Below are positions 33,813 through 42,512 of a DNA stretch of 49,152 nucleotides, one piece after another (within the stretch, counting starts at the first letter, position 1; every line of letters starts with the position of its first letter). Source of the DNA: Pseudomonas sp. C2B4 (GTDB lineage: Bacteria; Pseudomonadota; Gammaproteobacteria; Pseudomonadales; Pseudomonadaceae); contig NZ_JABFMU010000050.1 of assembly GCF_013359695.1 (NCBI RefSeq), positions 1 to 49,152 on the forward strand. The letters run 5' to 3'. Made by a program: the position numbers and the translations under genes. The notes under the pieces are model-generated. The model saw nothing but the letters and a program-made list of their open reading frames with translations, did no database searches and was not told the origin of the DNA.

Positions 33813-33936
33813 TGTGGTGAGGGGATTTAGCGAAACATCGCGCCACCCGGTTGGGTTGTGAAGCGGCCCCCAAAATAGGGACTGCTGGCGCAGTCCAACG
33901 GGGCGGTGCGACGTTTCGCTAAATCCCCTCGCCACA
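33813..33936. repeat. 124-bp imperfect inverted-repeat element
   Basis: The outer arms TGTGG(T/C)GAGGGGATTTAGCG are reverse complements, and the symmetry continues inward (AAAC(A/G)TCGC(G/A)CC). The centre holds GGCCCCCAAAATAGGGAC. Elements of this kind (GGGGATTTAGCGAAA cores) are intergenic repeats in P. fluorescens-group genomes, resembling MITE or REP doublets. It sits 25 bp after the DUF6124-like gene and may act as its terminator. Confidence 0.75.
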
Positions 33937-34083
33937 GGTATGCGTTCCCATAGGCGAACAGCGTTCTACCGATAGCCCCCATTCATTCCATCGATACCCA
34001 TCATTAAAAAACGCAAGTTCTGTTTTTCTGTCATCAGAGGAGGATAGGGTCATTCCGATCTCGCCCTTGAAGGAACCTGCGCG

Positions 34084-34752
34084 ATGAGAATTTCGACCCT
34101 GTTGGCTGTTGTCGCCGTGCTGACCGGCAGCCTTGCCACCACCGTACCCGCCATAGCGGCTGATCCGGGCTGCCGTTTCCTGCCTATCGCCGACAGCGCC
34201 GCCAGTTTGCAGCACGCCCGAACGGTGGCGGTGCTGTACAGCGAGAACACGCTCAATACCCAGCAATACCTGGAGCAGTACCACGCCGTGGCGGTGAAAG
34301 GTGCGCAGAATCCCGATATGAATGCGCAGATCGCCCAGGCGTTCGTCGACAGCTCCGATCCGCAGCGGGCGATGGGTTGGTTGATGGGGTCGTTGCAGAA
34401 GCAGTTCACGTCGGTGACGGTCTACGACAGCCTTGACGCGGCGGTGCAGGCGCATCCGGATGTGGTGGTGATGCTCGATACCTACAGCCGGTTGGTGTCC
34501 AAGCGCAACAATCAGGTTGAGGCGCGGTTCATGGCGAAGTTCTACGACGCGAGCCTGCAGTACATCGGTCAGGCCGAAGGTTCCCGGGCACAGCAGATGC
34601 CCTCGGTGTGGGTGCATGGCAAAGGCGCGCCGCAGATTGCCGCGCAGATCAATCAGCAAACCGAGTTGCAGGTCAATGCGTTGAAGCAGTTCGACGCGTC
34701 GTTGAAGGCGTTGGTGACCGCTGGCCGTGCGGGGCATGTCGCCAGCAACTAG
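34084..34752 (+). CDS. Exported protein of unknown function
   Basis: The 222-residue precursor has a standard signal peptide (MRISTLLAVVAVLTGSLATT...AIA) with cleavage expected near AIA-ADP. The mature protein alternates strands and helices (ARTVAVLYSENT; VTVYDSLDAAVQAHPDVVVML) and so could be an alpha/beta periplasmic protein. I do not recognise a family. AAGGAAC upstream supports the ATG at 34084. It converges with napC; the stops are only 4 bp apart. Confidence 0.7.
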   Translation: MRISTLLAVVAVLTGSLATTVPAIAADPGCRFLPIADSAASLQHARTVAVLYSENTLNTQQYLEQYHAVAVKGAQNPDMNAQIAQAFVDSSDPQRAMGWLMGSLQKQFTSVTVYDSLDAAVQAHPDVVVMLDTYSRLVSKRNNQVEARFMAKFYDASLQYIGQAEGSRAQQMPSVWVHGKGAPQIAAQINQQTELQVNALKQFDASLKALVTAGRAGHVASN

Positions 34753-34756
34753 GCCA

Positions 34757-35353
34757 CTACCAGCCTTTCACCCCACTCATGTCGGGCAGTTTGTGGGCGA
34801 TGCCTTTGTGGCAGTCGATGCAGGTGGCTTCACCCTTGGCCAGTGATGTCGAGTGCATGGCGGCGGCGCGTTTGCTCTGGCGGGTGAAGTCCATGAATTC
34901 GAAGTTGTGACAGTTACGGCATTCACGCGAGTCGTTGGCCTTGAGTCGGGCCCATTCATGTTCCGCCAGTTCCCGGCGCAGGGTGAGGAATTTGTCGCGG
35001 GTGTCGATGGTGCCGAACAGCTTGCCCCAGACCTCTTTCGACGCCTGCATCTTGCGCGCGATCTTGTGCGTCCATTCGTGAGGGACGTGGCAGTCCGGGC
35101 AGCTGGCGCGCACGCCGGAACGGTTGGTGTAGTGGATGGTGTCCTGCAACTCGACGAACACGTTGTCGCGCATCTCATGGCAGGAGGTGCAGAATTTCTC
35201 GGTGTTGGTCAGTTCCAGCGCGGTGTTGAAACCGCCCCAGAAAATGATCCCGGCGATAAAGCCGCCCAGCGTGAGAAAGCCCAGGCTGAAGTAGACGCTT
35301 GGCCGACGGAGGATACCCCAGTAGTCCTTAAGCAGGGCGAACAGTGCTTTCAT
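34757..35353 (-). CDS. napC: Tetraheme cytochrome c quinol dehydrogenase NapC
   Basis: The 198-residue NapC/NirT protein has one N-terminal membrane anchor (VYFSLGFLTLGGFIAGIIFW) and four c-type heme motifs: CTSCH, CPDCH, CRNCH and CIDCH. It oxidises membrane quinol and passes electrons to NapB in the periplasm. It is the last gene of napEDABC, 9 bp after napB. Confidence 0.96.
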   Translation of the reverse strand: MKALFALLKDYWGILRRPSVYFSLGFLTLGGFIAGIIFWGGFNTALELTNTEKFCTSCHEMRDNVFVELQDTIHYTNRSGVRASCPDCHVPHEWTHKIARKMQASKEVWGKLFGTIDTRDKFLTLRRELAEHEWARLKANDSRECRNCHNFEFMDFTRQSKRAAAMHSTSLAKGEATCIDCHKGIAHKLPDMSGVKGW

Positions 35354-35362
35354 GGCGCCTCC

Positions 35363-35860
35363 TTAAGGTTTTTGCGCGGCGTTGGCGTCGTCTTGCAGGA
35401 TTTTGTCGATGGTCTCGAAGCTGTTGCCCACCAAGGGCAGTACCTCTTTTTGCGGGACGTGGCACTGGTTGCAGAAGTAGCGGCGCGGTGAAACGGCGGC
35501 CAGCGCCTGACCGTCGCGGTCCATGTAGTGGGTGATGCTGATCATCGTCGCCTGGGTCCGCGCGCTGTTGGCCCGGCTGTGACAGGACAGGCATTTGTTG
35601 CCGTTCTTGTCGATCTGATAGCCGCGAATGCTGTGGGGGATGGTCGGCGGCTGGTCGGGGTAATTGCGCTCGCGCTTGAGGTCCTTGTTTTCATCGTTGG
35701 CAATCGGCGGGGCGGGCATGCTCTGGGTCAGGGTGCCACCGGGCCGGCGTCCGTCCGGGCCCGGTGCGTCGAGGGGGTAATTGACCTCGGCCGCGAACGC
35801 GGCACCTACAACGGCGGCCATCACGGCAAGCAACAACAGCGGCAGGGTTCGAAATGTCAT
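35363..35860 (-). CDS. napB: Diheme cytochrome c subunit NapB of periplasmic nitrate reductase
   Basis: The 165-residue precursor has a Sec signal peptide (LLLLAVMAAVVGAAFA-A) and two heme motifs, CLSCH (90-94) and CNQCH (130-134), with NapB-type flanks (PPTIPHSIRGYQI; GNKCLSCH). It relays electrons from NapC to NapA. The start at 35860 is preceded by TGAGGAGC; the upstream in-frame extension lacks a signal peptide. It lies 11 bp after napA. Confidence 0.95.
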   Translation of the reverse strand: MTFRTLPLLLLAVMAAVVGAAFAAEVNYPLDAPGPDGRRPGGTLTQSMPAPPIANDENKDLKRERNYPDQPPTIPHSIRGYQIDKNGNKCLSCHSRANSARTQATMISITHYMDRDGQALAAVSPRRYFCNQCHVPQKEVLPLVGNSFETIDKILQDDANAAQKP

Positions 35861-35871
35861 GACGGTGCTCC

Positions 35872-38376
35872 TCAGGCCGCGCTGATCAACTCGATGCGGA
35901 TGGCGCATTTCTTGTAGTCGGTCTGTTTGGAGATGGGGTCGGTGGCGTCGAGCGTGACCTTGTTGATCAGCTTGTTGGCATCGAAAAACGGTACGAACAC
36001 CAGGCCCCGGGGCGGTTTGTTACGCCCTCGGGTTTCGATGCGCGCACGGATTTCGCCGCGTCGGCTGATCAGTTTCACTTCACTGCCACGTCGCGCGTTC
36101 AGGGCCTTGGCATCTTCGGGGTGCATGTAGACCAACGCGTCGGGGACGGCTTTGTACAGCTCTTCGACCCGTTGCGTCATGCTGCCTGTATGCCAGTGTT
36201 CCAGAACCCGGCCGGTGCTGAGCCAGAACGGGTACTCGGCATCCGGGGCTTCCGCTGGCGGCTCGTAGGGCAGGGCGAAGATGATCGCCTTCTTGTCCGG
36301 GTAGCCGTAGAACTGCACCTTGCTGCCGGTCTCCACATAAGGGTCGTAGCCCTCGCGGTAGCGCCAGCGGGTTTCCTTGCCGTCGACCACCGGCCAGCGC
36401 AGGCCGCGTTCGCTGTGGTAGCGATCGAAGGCAGCCAGGTCATGACCGTGGCCGCGACCGAACTGGGCGTATTCTTCGAACAGGCCTTTTTGCAGGTAGA
36501 AACCGAAGGCCTTGGCTTCGTCGTTCTTGTAGCCGGCTTCGATTTGCCCCACCGGAAACTGATCGACCTGGCCGTTCCTGTACAGCACGTCGAACAGGGT
36601 CTTGCCCTTGTATTCGGGTCGCTTGGCCAGCAGGTCGGCGGGCCACACTTCATCGATCTTGAAGCGCTTGGAAAACTCCACCAATTGCCACAGGTCCGAT
36701 TTGGCATCCCCCGGCGCACTCACCAATTGATGCCAGAACTGCGTGCGGCGCTCGGCGTTGCCAAAGGCGCCTTCCTTTTCCACCCACATGGCCGTGGGCA
36801 GGATCAGGTCCGCCGCCTGGGCGGACACGGTGGGGTAGACGTCCGAGACAATCACGAAGTTGTCCGGGTTGCGCCAGCCGGGCAGCGTTTCCTGCATGAT
36901 GTTCGGCCCGGCGTGCATGTTGTTGCTGGCCATGGTCCAGTACACGTTGAGCACGCCGTCCTTGAGCATGCGGCTCTGTTGCACGGCGTGAAAACCGACT
37001 TTCTCTTGAATGGTGCCCTCAGGCAGCTTCCAGATTTGTTCCGCGTGGGCGCGGTGCTTGGGATTGGTCACCACCAGGTCGGCGGGCAACCGGTGCGAGA
37101 AGGTGCCGACTTCCCGCGCGGTGCCACAGGCCGAGGGCTGGCCGGTCAACGAGAAGGGGCTGTTGCCCGGTTCGCTGATTTTGCCGGTGAGCAGGTGGAT
37201 GTTGTAGATCAGGTTGTTGGCCCACACCCCGCGCGTGTGCTGGTTGAAACCCATGGTCCAGAACGACACCACCTTGCGCTTGGGATCGGCATACAGCTCG
37301 GCCAGGCTCTTGAGCCGTTCTGCCGGCACACCCGTTTCCTTGGCGGTGCGATCCAGCGTGTAGGGTTTGACGAACGCGGCAAACTGCTCGTAGGAAATGT
37401 CCGTCCAGGTGTTGGCCTTGTCGGCATTCTTCGCCTGTTTTTCCCGTGGGTCATCCGGGCGCAAGCCGTAGCCGATGTCATCGGCACCCTGGGCGAAGCG
37501 CGTGTGCTGGGTGATGAAGTCCTTGTTGACCGCGCCGCTTTCGATGATGTGGTTGGCGATGTAGTTGAGGATCAGCAGATCGGTTTGCGGCTTGAACACC
37601 ATCGGGATGTCGGCCAGTTCGAAGCTGCGATGTTCGAAGGTCGACAACACCGCGACCTTCACATGGGGGCAACTCAGACGTCGATCGGTGACCCGGCTCC
37701 ACAGGATCGGGTGCATCTCGGCCATGTTCGAACCCCACAGCACGAAGGCGTCGGTGGCTTCGATGTCGTCGTAGCAACCCATTGGCTCGTCCATGCCGAA
37801 GGTGCGCATGAACCCCATCACCGCCGAGGCCATGCAATGACGGGCATTGGGGTCGATGTTGTTGCTGCGGAAGCCGGCCTTCATCAGCTTGTTGGCGGCG
37901 TAGCCTTCCCACACCGTCCATTGCCCGGAGCCGAACATGCCGATCGATTCGGGCCCTTTGTTTTTCAGGGCTTCCTTGAATTTCGCTTCCATGATGTCGA
38001 AGGCCTTCTCCCAGCTGATCGGCTGGAATTCGCCCTGTTTGTCGAACTGACCGTTTTTCATGCGCAGCATCGGCTGGGTCAGGCGGTCGACGCCGTACAT
38101 GATCTTGGACAGGAAATAGCCCTTCACACAGTTCAGCCCGCGATTGACCTCGGCCTTGACGTCGCCGTGGGTAGCGACCACCCGGTTGTCCTTGGTCGCG
38201 ACCATCACACTGCAGCCGGTGCCGCAAAAGCGACAGGGCGCTTTGTTCCAGTCCAGGGTGACCATGTCCGCTTCGGTCACCAGATTGCTGGCAGAAGTGA
38301 TGATCGGCAGGCCAGCTGCGGAGGCCGCAATGGCGGCGGCCTGGGCCTTGACGAATGTTCGACGCGACATGCTCAT
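35872..38376 (-). CDS. napA: Periplasmic nitrate reductase catalytic subunit NapA
   Basis: The 834-residue precursor has a twin-arginine signal (SRRTFVKAQAAAIAASAAG), a [4Fe-4S] site with Cys48, Cys51, Cys55 and Cys83 (CRFCGTGC ... GLNCVKG), and the molybdenum ligand Cys181 in ARHCMASAVMGFMRTFG. It holds bis-MGD molybdenum cofactor and reduces nitrate to nitrite in the periplasm. Start and Tat motif are at the expected place; its ATG overlaps the napD stop. Its cofactor supply links to the moa genes at 46-47 kb. Confidence 0.97.
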   Translation of the reverse strand: MSMSRRTFVKAQAAAIAASAAGLPIITSASNLVTEADMVTLDWNKAPCRFCGTGCSVMVATKDNRVVATHGDVKAEVNRGLNCVKGYFLSKIMYGVDRLTQPMLRMKNGQFDKQGEFQPISWEKAFDIMEAKFKEALKNKGPESIGMFGSGQWTVWEGYAANKLMKAGFRSNNIDPNARHCMASAVMGFMRTFGMDEPMGCYDDIEATDAFVLWGSNMAEMHPILWSRVTDRRLSCPHVKVAVLSTFEHRSFELADIPMVFKPQTDLLILNYIANHIIESGAVNKDFITQHTRFAQGADDIGYGLRPDDPREKQAKNADKANTWTDISYEQFAAFVKPYTLDRTAKETGVPAERLKSLAELYADPKRKVVSFWTMGFNQHTRGVWANNLIYNIHLLTGKISEPGNSPFSLTGQPSACGTAREVGTFSHRLPADLVVTNPKHRAHAEQIWKLPEGTIQEKVGFHAVQQSRMLKDGVLNVYWTMASNNMHAGPNIMQETLPGWRNPDNFVIVSDVYPTVSAQAADLILPTAMWVEKEGAFGNAERRTQFWHQLVSAPGDAKSDLWQLVEFSKRFKIDEVWPADLLAKRPEYKGKTLFDVLYRNGQVDQFPVGQIEAGYKNDEAKAFGFYLQKGLFEEYAQFGRGHGHDLAAFDRYHSERGLRWPVVDGKETRWRYREGYDPYVETGSKVQFYGYPDKKAIIFALPYEPPAEAPDAEYPFWLSTGRVLEHWHTGSMTQRVEELYKAVPDALVYMHPEDAKALNARRGSEVKLISRRGEIRARIETRGRNKPPRGLVFVPFFDANKLINKVTLDATDPISKQTDYKKCAIRIELISAA

Positions 38377-38633
38377 TCGACGTCTCCGACAGAATCGAGG
38401 ATTTCGTGATAGATCAACGCGGCGTTGAGTACGCCGGGCAGGTTGTTGATCTGTTCGATGCGTTGCAGGATCTGGTTTTCGTGTGTGGTTTCAAGCACGA
38501 CCACCAGTTTGCCGGCGGCACTTTCCTGATGCAGTTCCACACCGTCCAATAGACGCAAGTTGGCTTTGACGGCTTCAAAAAGTTCCGGTCGGGCAAGTAC
38601 AACCAGGCTGGCGATGTGCAGGGCTTCGTCCAT
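38373..38633 (-). CDS. napD: NapA Tat-signal chaperone NapD
   Basis: The 86-residue protein has the NapD ferredoxin-like pattern (HIASLVVLARPELFEAVKAN; GKLVVVLETTHENQI; INNLPGVLNAALIYHE). It binds the NapA twin-arginine signal in the cytoplasm and delays export until the cofactor is in. It overlaps napA by 4 bp. Confidence 0.93.
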   Translation of the reverse strand: MDEALHIASLVVLARPELFEAVKANLRLLDGVELHQESAAGKLVVVLETTHENQILQRIEQINNLPGVLNAALIYHEILDSVGDVE

Positions 38634-38656
38634 GCGCTGACTCCAACAGAGTGTGA

Positions 38657-38824
38657 TCAGTTGGGTGGCCCGGGCGGGCCGTAGATCATTTGTAAAATCC
38701 AGACAATGAAACCGTAGCCGCCAACAATAGCGACCGACAGCAACGGAAACAGGCAGACGACAAGAAACAGGAACAGCCGGGTTTCCTTGCGCCGCTGCAG
38801 TTTTTGTTCTTCAGCCAATGCCAT
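38657..38824 (-). CDS. napE: Small membrane protein NapE
   Basis: This 55-residue ORF has a charged N-terminus (MALAEEQKLQRRKETRLF), one membrane helix (LFLVVCLFPLLSVAIVGGYG) and an ending FIVWILQMIYGPPGPPN that is typical of NapE. GGAG lies about 9 bp before the ATG at 38824. It is first in the nap operon and ends 23 bp before napD. Function in nitrate reduction is not established. Confidence 0.9.
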   Translation of the reverse strand: MALAEEQKLQRRKETRLFLFLVVCLFPLLSVAIVGGYGFIVWILQMIYGPPGPPN

Positions 38825-38942
38825 GGCGTTCACTCCGCCGAACTTGCAATCAGACTAGTTCACGAAATTTTCCCGGGTTTAACGGCGCAAGTCTTATCGA
38901 CCGACGGTAATTGGAGAGTGCGTGCAGGAAGAGTGGGTTGTA

Positions 38943-38956
38943 TTGCTTTAAATCAA
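38943..38956 (-). promoter_or_regulatory. Candidate Anr/FNR box upstream of napE
   Basis: On the - strand the site reads TTGATTTAAAGCAA, matching TTGAT-N4-ATCAA at nine of ten defined bases. It lies about 119 bp upstream of the napE ATG, a plausible place for anaerobic activation. The adjacent inverted repeat at 38959-38992 may bind another regulator. Confidence 0.45.
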
Positions 38957-38958
38957 TA

Positions 38959-38992
38959 GCGTATCAAGTAGCTAAATCATTTATTGATACGC
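38959..38992. repeat. 9-bp inverted repeat upstream of nap
   Basis: GCGTATCAA (38959-38967) and TTGATACGC (38984-38992) are exact reverse complements with a 16-bp spacer. The motif lies between the Anr-like box and the end of the serine hydrolase gene. It could be an operator or a weak hairpin ending that gene. Confidence 0.5.
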
Positions 38993-39022
38993 GTTATTGT
39001 TTGAGAATGATTTATCGCTCGA

Positions 39023-39910
39023 TTACGTACTTGCTTTCAAGGTGGCCGACAGGCGCTTCACCACTTCGGTTTCGACCACCGCTTCGTGGGTGTTTGCTTG
39101 AAACACCGCGCAACTGGCCGTGTTGTCGCCATCGACGCTGCGATAGACCGCCACGACGCTGCCGGGTCCACTGCCGGTGTGTCCGCTCAACGTCAAACCA
39201 CCTTTTTCCACACCTTGCATCAGCCCCAGGCCATAACCCGGGGACATCCACGGGCGGCCGGGAATCGGGCCGCCAAGCGACCGGGCCCTTTGCATGTCGC
39301 GCAGCAGTTCAAGGGGGAAAAGGTCTCCGCTCAACAGTCGATCCAGGCACAACGCGGCCTCATCCAGCGGACCGACCAGCAAGCCGTGATAGACCCAGCC
39401 CGGGTCGTAATCGGGGGCACCGCCCATGTCCACGCCTTGCAGATCGGACCGGCTTTTTGCCAGGCGCGCATGCGTCAGGCCGAGAGGGGCCAATACGCGC
39501 TGGGTGAGTGCTTCTTCAAGGGAGAGACTGGTCACGCGTTGGATGAGCCGCGCGATGAACAGGTAACCGACGTTGGAATATCGCCAGCCGTCCCCCGGCG
39601 TGTAGCGCAACCGGGCGGCATCAAGGCGTTGCAGCAGATCATCAGAAGACCAGGGGATGTCATGGCGGGCGACAGCGGCGTGGTAATCGGCGAGTTCGGA
39701 ATAATCCGCCAGCCCGGCCTCGTGTCGCAGCAGTTGGCGCAGGGTGAACGGGCCTTCCGGGACGGTGTCGTCAAGACCGGTCAAACCGTCGCGCACCAGT
39801 GTCAGGGCAGCGGCGGCGATCACGGTTTTGCTGAAGCTCCACCAGGGCACCGTTGTATCGGGTCGTTCAGGCGTGAGGAGGGTGCCGTTCGATACAAGGG
39901 CAAAAAGCAT
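39023..39910 (-). CDS. Beta-lactamase-family serine hydrolase
   Basis: The 295-residue protein has the class C beta-lactamase/esterase active-site motifs: S-x-x-K (Ser25-Phe-Ser-Lys28), Y-S-N (Tyr111-Asn113) and HTGSG near the C-terminus in place of KTG. It lacks a signal peptide, so it is probably a cytoplasmic esterase or peptidase rather than an antibiotic-resistance enzyme. The N-terminus is short for the family. Upstream spacing suggests a single-gene unit. Confidence 0.85.
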   Translation of the reverse strand: MLFALVSNGTLLTPERPDTTVPWWSFSKTVIAAAALTLVRDGLTGLDDTVPEGPFTLRQLLRHEAGLADYSELADYHAAVARHDIPWSSDDLLQRLDAARLRYTPGDGWRYSNVGYLFIARLIQRVTSLSLEEALTQRVLAPLGLTHARLAKSRSDLQGVDMGGAPDYDPGWVYHGLLVGPLDEAALCLDRLLSGDLFPLELLRDMQRARSLGGPIPGRPWMSPGYGLGLMQGVEKGGLTLSGHTGSGPGSVVAVYRSVDGDNTASCAVFQANTHEAVVETEVVKRLSATLKAST

Positions 39911-39960
39911 GGGGCGACTCTGCTGTCAGGAAGGCATGCAGAGTACCGGGTTTCTGCCGA

Positions 39961-40029
39961 TCAGGTGTGCACCAGTGCGATGGTGAACGAGACGACGATC
40001 ATGCAGGCAAAAGCGAAATTGAGATTCAT
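39961..40029 (-). CDS. Possible 22-residue hydrophobic peptide ORF
   Basis: An ATG at 40029 opens a 22-codon frame ending with TGA at 39961: MNLNFAFACMIVVSFTIALV plus HT, nearly all hydrophobic, like a one-pass small membrane protein. GGAAAC lies 5-10 bp upstream. It sits between the serine hydrolase gene and the divergent DeoR regulator gene. No known family; it may be chance. Confidence 0.3.
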   Translation of the reverse strand: MNLNFAFACMIVVSFTIALVHT

Positions 40030-40224
40030 GAAGTTTCCATCCAAAACATGAGTGACGGCGCCATTCTGAACAGGAAGGGAGAAAATATGAAATTTCCCTT
40101 CATGATTTGAAAGATCGAAAGAATTGATATCTGGCGCTTTTTCCGGGTTCGCCGGTTTGTGTTTGTCCTGGGGTTTGGCTAATCTCGCACAAACACGCAG
40201 CCTCATGCATAAACAGGCAGGACC

Positions 40225-41010
40225 ATGCACGATCACTCGCCAGCCGAACTCCCTCATCTGCGCCGACAGAAAATCCTCCTGATCCTCGAACGCGACGGCA
40301 AGGTCATGGCCTCCGAGTTGAGCCAGCATTTCGCCGTCTCCGAAGACACCATTCGCCGCGATCTGTCAGAACTGGCCAGTGCCGGCCTGGTGCAGCGGGT
40401 GCACGGTGGGGCGCTGCCGCGACCCAAGGACACCGGCAAGGATTACTTCACCCGCATCAGCGAAACCGACGAGGTGAAAACCCGCCTGGCGCAGCAGGCG
40501 GCCCATCGCGTCGAGAACGGGCAGATCGTGCTGTTCGATTCCGGCACCACGACCTTGCAGATCGCGCGGTCGCTGCCGTCGGACATCTGCATCACGGCGG
40601 TCACCGCATCGCCCATGACCGCGATCACCTTGTCCGAATACAAGGGCATCAAGGTGATCCTGGCCGGTGGTCAACTCAATCCGGCCACGATGTCGGCCAG
40701 TGGTCATGAAACCCTGCGCCTGCTCGAAGGCATCAAGGCCGATCTGTTGTTCACCGGCGTGTGCGCGATTCACCCGGAAGTCGGCATCAGTTCGCTGCAC
40801 TTTGACGAGGTGCCGGTGAAGCAGGCGATGCTCGACAGCGCGTCCCATGTGATCGCGGTCACCACCGCGGACAAGCTGGGGGCAGTGGAGCCGTTCGTGG
40901 TCGCGCCGTGCTCGCGCTTGCACACGCTGATCACCGAGCGCCATGTGGCGTCGGGGAATGTCGAGGACTATCGGGCGTTGGGAATTGAGGTGGTGCAGGT
41001 GGAGGGGTGA
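40225..41010 (+). CDS. DeoR-family transcriptional regulator
   Basis: The 261-residue protein has a DeoR winged HTH near the N-terminus (RRQKILLILERDGKVMASEL, then FAVSEDTIRRDL, LVQRVHGGALP) and a DeoRC sugar-phosphate-binding domain (LFDSGTTTLQIARSLP; VILAGGQLNP; LLFTGVCAIHPEVGI). It should repress genes for a sugar or amino-sugar phosphate pathway; no target genes are adjacent, and a REPIN follows it. Confidence 0.9.
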   Translation: MHDHSPAELPHLRRQKILLILERDGKVMASELSQHFAVSEDTIRRDLSELASAGLVQRVHGGALPRPKDTGKDYFTRISETDEVKTRLAQQAAHRVENGQIVLFDSGTTTLQIARSLPSDICITAVTASPMTAITLSEYKGIKVILAGGQLNPATMSASGHETLRLLEGIKADLLFTGVCAIHPEVGISSLHFDEVPVKQAMLDSASHVIAVTTADKLGAVEPFVVAPCSRLHTLITERHVASGNVEDYRALGIEVVQVEG

Positions 41011-41033
41011 AGCCGTTGCGGATGACCCCAATC

Positions 41034-41129
41034 CCCTGTGGGAGCGAGCCTGCTCGCGAAGGCGGAGTGTCAGGCGACATTGATGTTGAACCTGGCGGCC
41101 CCTTCGCGAGCAGGCTCGCTCCCACAGGG
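41034..41129. repeat. REPIN (REP doublet)
   Basis: Two 28-bp REP arms, CCCTGTGGGAGCGAGCCTGC and following bases on the left (41034-41061) and its exact reverse complement on the right (41102-41129), face each other around a 40-bp spacer. This is a standard Pseudomonas REPIN and could terminate both flanking convergent genes. Confidence 0.93.
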
Positions 41130-41187
41130 ATTGATTGCCAGGCCCGATAGTTGCGGTCGAGCCTGCTCCCGATGGAGGTAGTCGATC

Positions 41188-42471
41188 TCAGCGCAACCGC
41201 TCAAGCATCTGGTAGTACCACATCCCGGCAGCCAGCATCGGATTGCCGAGCAGGTCACCCATGGGCACGCGGATGTGCTGGCAGGCGGCGAAGGTGTCGA
41301 ACTGCTGCAGTTGTCCGGTGATCGCCCGGCCCATGATTTCGCCCATGATGTGGGTGGTGGCGATGCCGTGGCCGGAGTAGCCCTGGCAGTACCAGACGTT
41401 ATCCGACAGCTTGCCCAGTTGCGGGATGCGGTTGATGACGATGCCCATCGCGCAACTCCACTGGTAATCGATGGCCACGCCTTTGAGCGCCGGGAACGTC
41501 TGCTCGATGCATGGGCGGAGTTCGGCGGCGATGTCGCGCGAATCCTTGCCGCTGTAGTTGGCGCCGCCACCGAACAGCAAGCGACCGTCGGCGGTCAGGC
41601 GGTAGTAGTCGAGCACAAAGCGGCAGTCGTACACGGCCAGGTCTTCGGGGTTGATCTGTTTCGCCAGGTCACCCAGCGGCGCGGTGGTGACGATGCCGCC
41701 CATGGCCGGGAAGATCTTGCCCTTGAGCTGGCCCGGTTCCAGTTTGTGGTAGACGTCGCCGGCCAGCAGCACCTGATTGGCGTCGATGCGACCGTGGGCG
41801 GTGCGTACGCCCGGCGTGTCGCCATGAATGATCTCCAGCACCTCGCTGTTTTCGAAGATCAATGCACCGAGACTTTCCGCCGCCCGCGCCTCACCGATGC
41901 ACAGGTTGAGCGGGTGCAGGTGCATGTTGCGCATGTTCTTGATGGCGCCGTGGTAGAGGTCGCTTTGCAGCAGGTCGCGCACCTCGCTGCGGTCGAGCAG
42001 GCTGACTTCGTCGGCCATGCCACGGTGCACCGCTTCTTCGTAATCCTTGCGCAAGCCGTCCATGTGGCTCGGTTTGTACGCCGCATGCAGGTGACCGTGC
42101 TTGAGGTCGCAGGCGATGCCGTATTTTTCCACCCGTTGCTGGATGATCTGGTGCCCGCGCCAGCGCAGGTGCCAGATGAAGTCATCGACCTCATCACCGA
42201 GGGTGCGGCGCATCTGTTTGCGCATCGCTTCGTCGCCCGACAGGCTGCCGGTGACCTGGCCACCGTTGCGCCCGGTGGCGCCCCAGCCGATCTTGTGGCT
42301 TTCGACGATGGCGACTTTCAGGCCTTTTTCCGCCAGTTCGACGGCGGTGGCGACGCCGGTGAAACCACCGCCGATGATGACCACGTCAACCCGGTGCTGG
42401 CCTTGCAGGGTGGGGTAGTCGGTGTCCTGGTTGAGGGTGGCGGTGTAGTAGGAGTTGGTGCGTTGAGTCAT
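41188..42471 (-). CDS. puuB: Gamma-glutamylputrescine oxidoreductase-like FAD enzyme (DadA/PuuB family)
   Basis: The 427-residue protein begins with an ADP-binding beta-alpha-beta fold (VDVVIIGGGFTGVATAVELA) with the FAD GxGxxG motif, then GWGATGRNGGQVTGSLSGDE, typical of DAO-family amine oxidoreductases of the PuuB/OrdL type. It likely oxidises gamma-glutamyl-putrescine or a similar glutamylated amine. The neighbour at 42638 encodes the glutamylating synthetase, supporting this. REPINs lie on both sides of this gene. Confidence 0.85.
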   Translation of the reverse strand: MTQRTNSYYTATLNQDTDYPTLQGQHRVDVVIIGGGFTGVATAVELAEKGLKVAIVESHKIGWGATGRNGGQVTGSLSGDEAMRKQMRRTLGDEVDDFIWHLRWRGHQIIQQRVEKYGIACDLKHGHLHAAYKPSHMDGLRKDYEEAVHRGMADEVSLLDRSEVRDLLQSDLYHGAIKNMRNMHLHPLNLCIGEARAAESLGALIFENSEVLEIIHGDTPGVRTAHGRIDANQVLLAGDVYHKLEPGQLKGKIFPAMGGIVTTAPLGDLAKQINPEDLAVYDCRFVLDYYRLTADGRLLFGGGANYSGKDSRDIAAELRPCIEQTFPALKGVAIDYQWSCAMGIVINRIPQLGKLSDNVWYCQGYSGHGIATTHIMGEIMGRAITGQLQQFDTFAACQHIRVPMGDLLGNPMLAAGMWYYQMLERLR

Positions 42472-42512
42472 GTTTCATGTCCAGGCAGAAAGGGGGAGTG
42501 AAGCTGGCGCCG

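Noticed and set aside
36121..38409. 762-residue ORF on the + strand
   Set aside because: Antisense of napA, whose Tat signal, Fe-S and Mo ligands are certain. The antisense product is His/Val/Gly-rich without domain signs.
39023..39910. Antibiotic-resistance AmpC beta-lactamase
   Set aside because: No signal peptide, shorter than AmpC and HTG instead of KTG; better described as a serine hydrolase of the same fold.
41275..42501. 408-residue ORF on the + strand
   Set aside because: Antisense of the FAD oxidoreductase gene.
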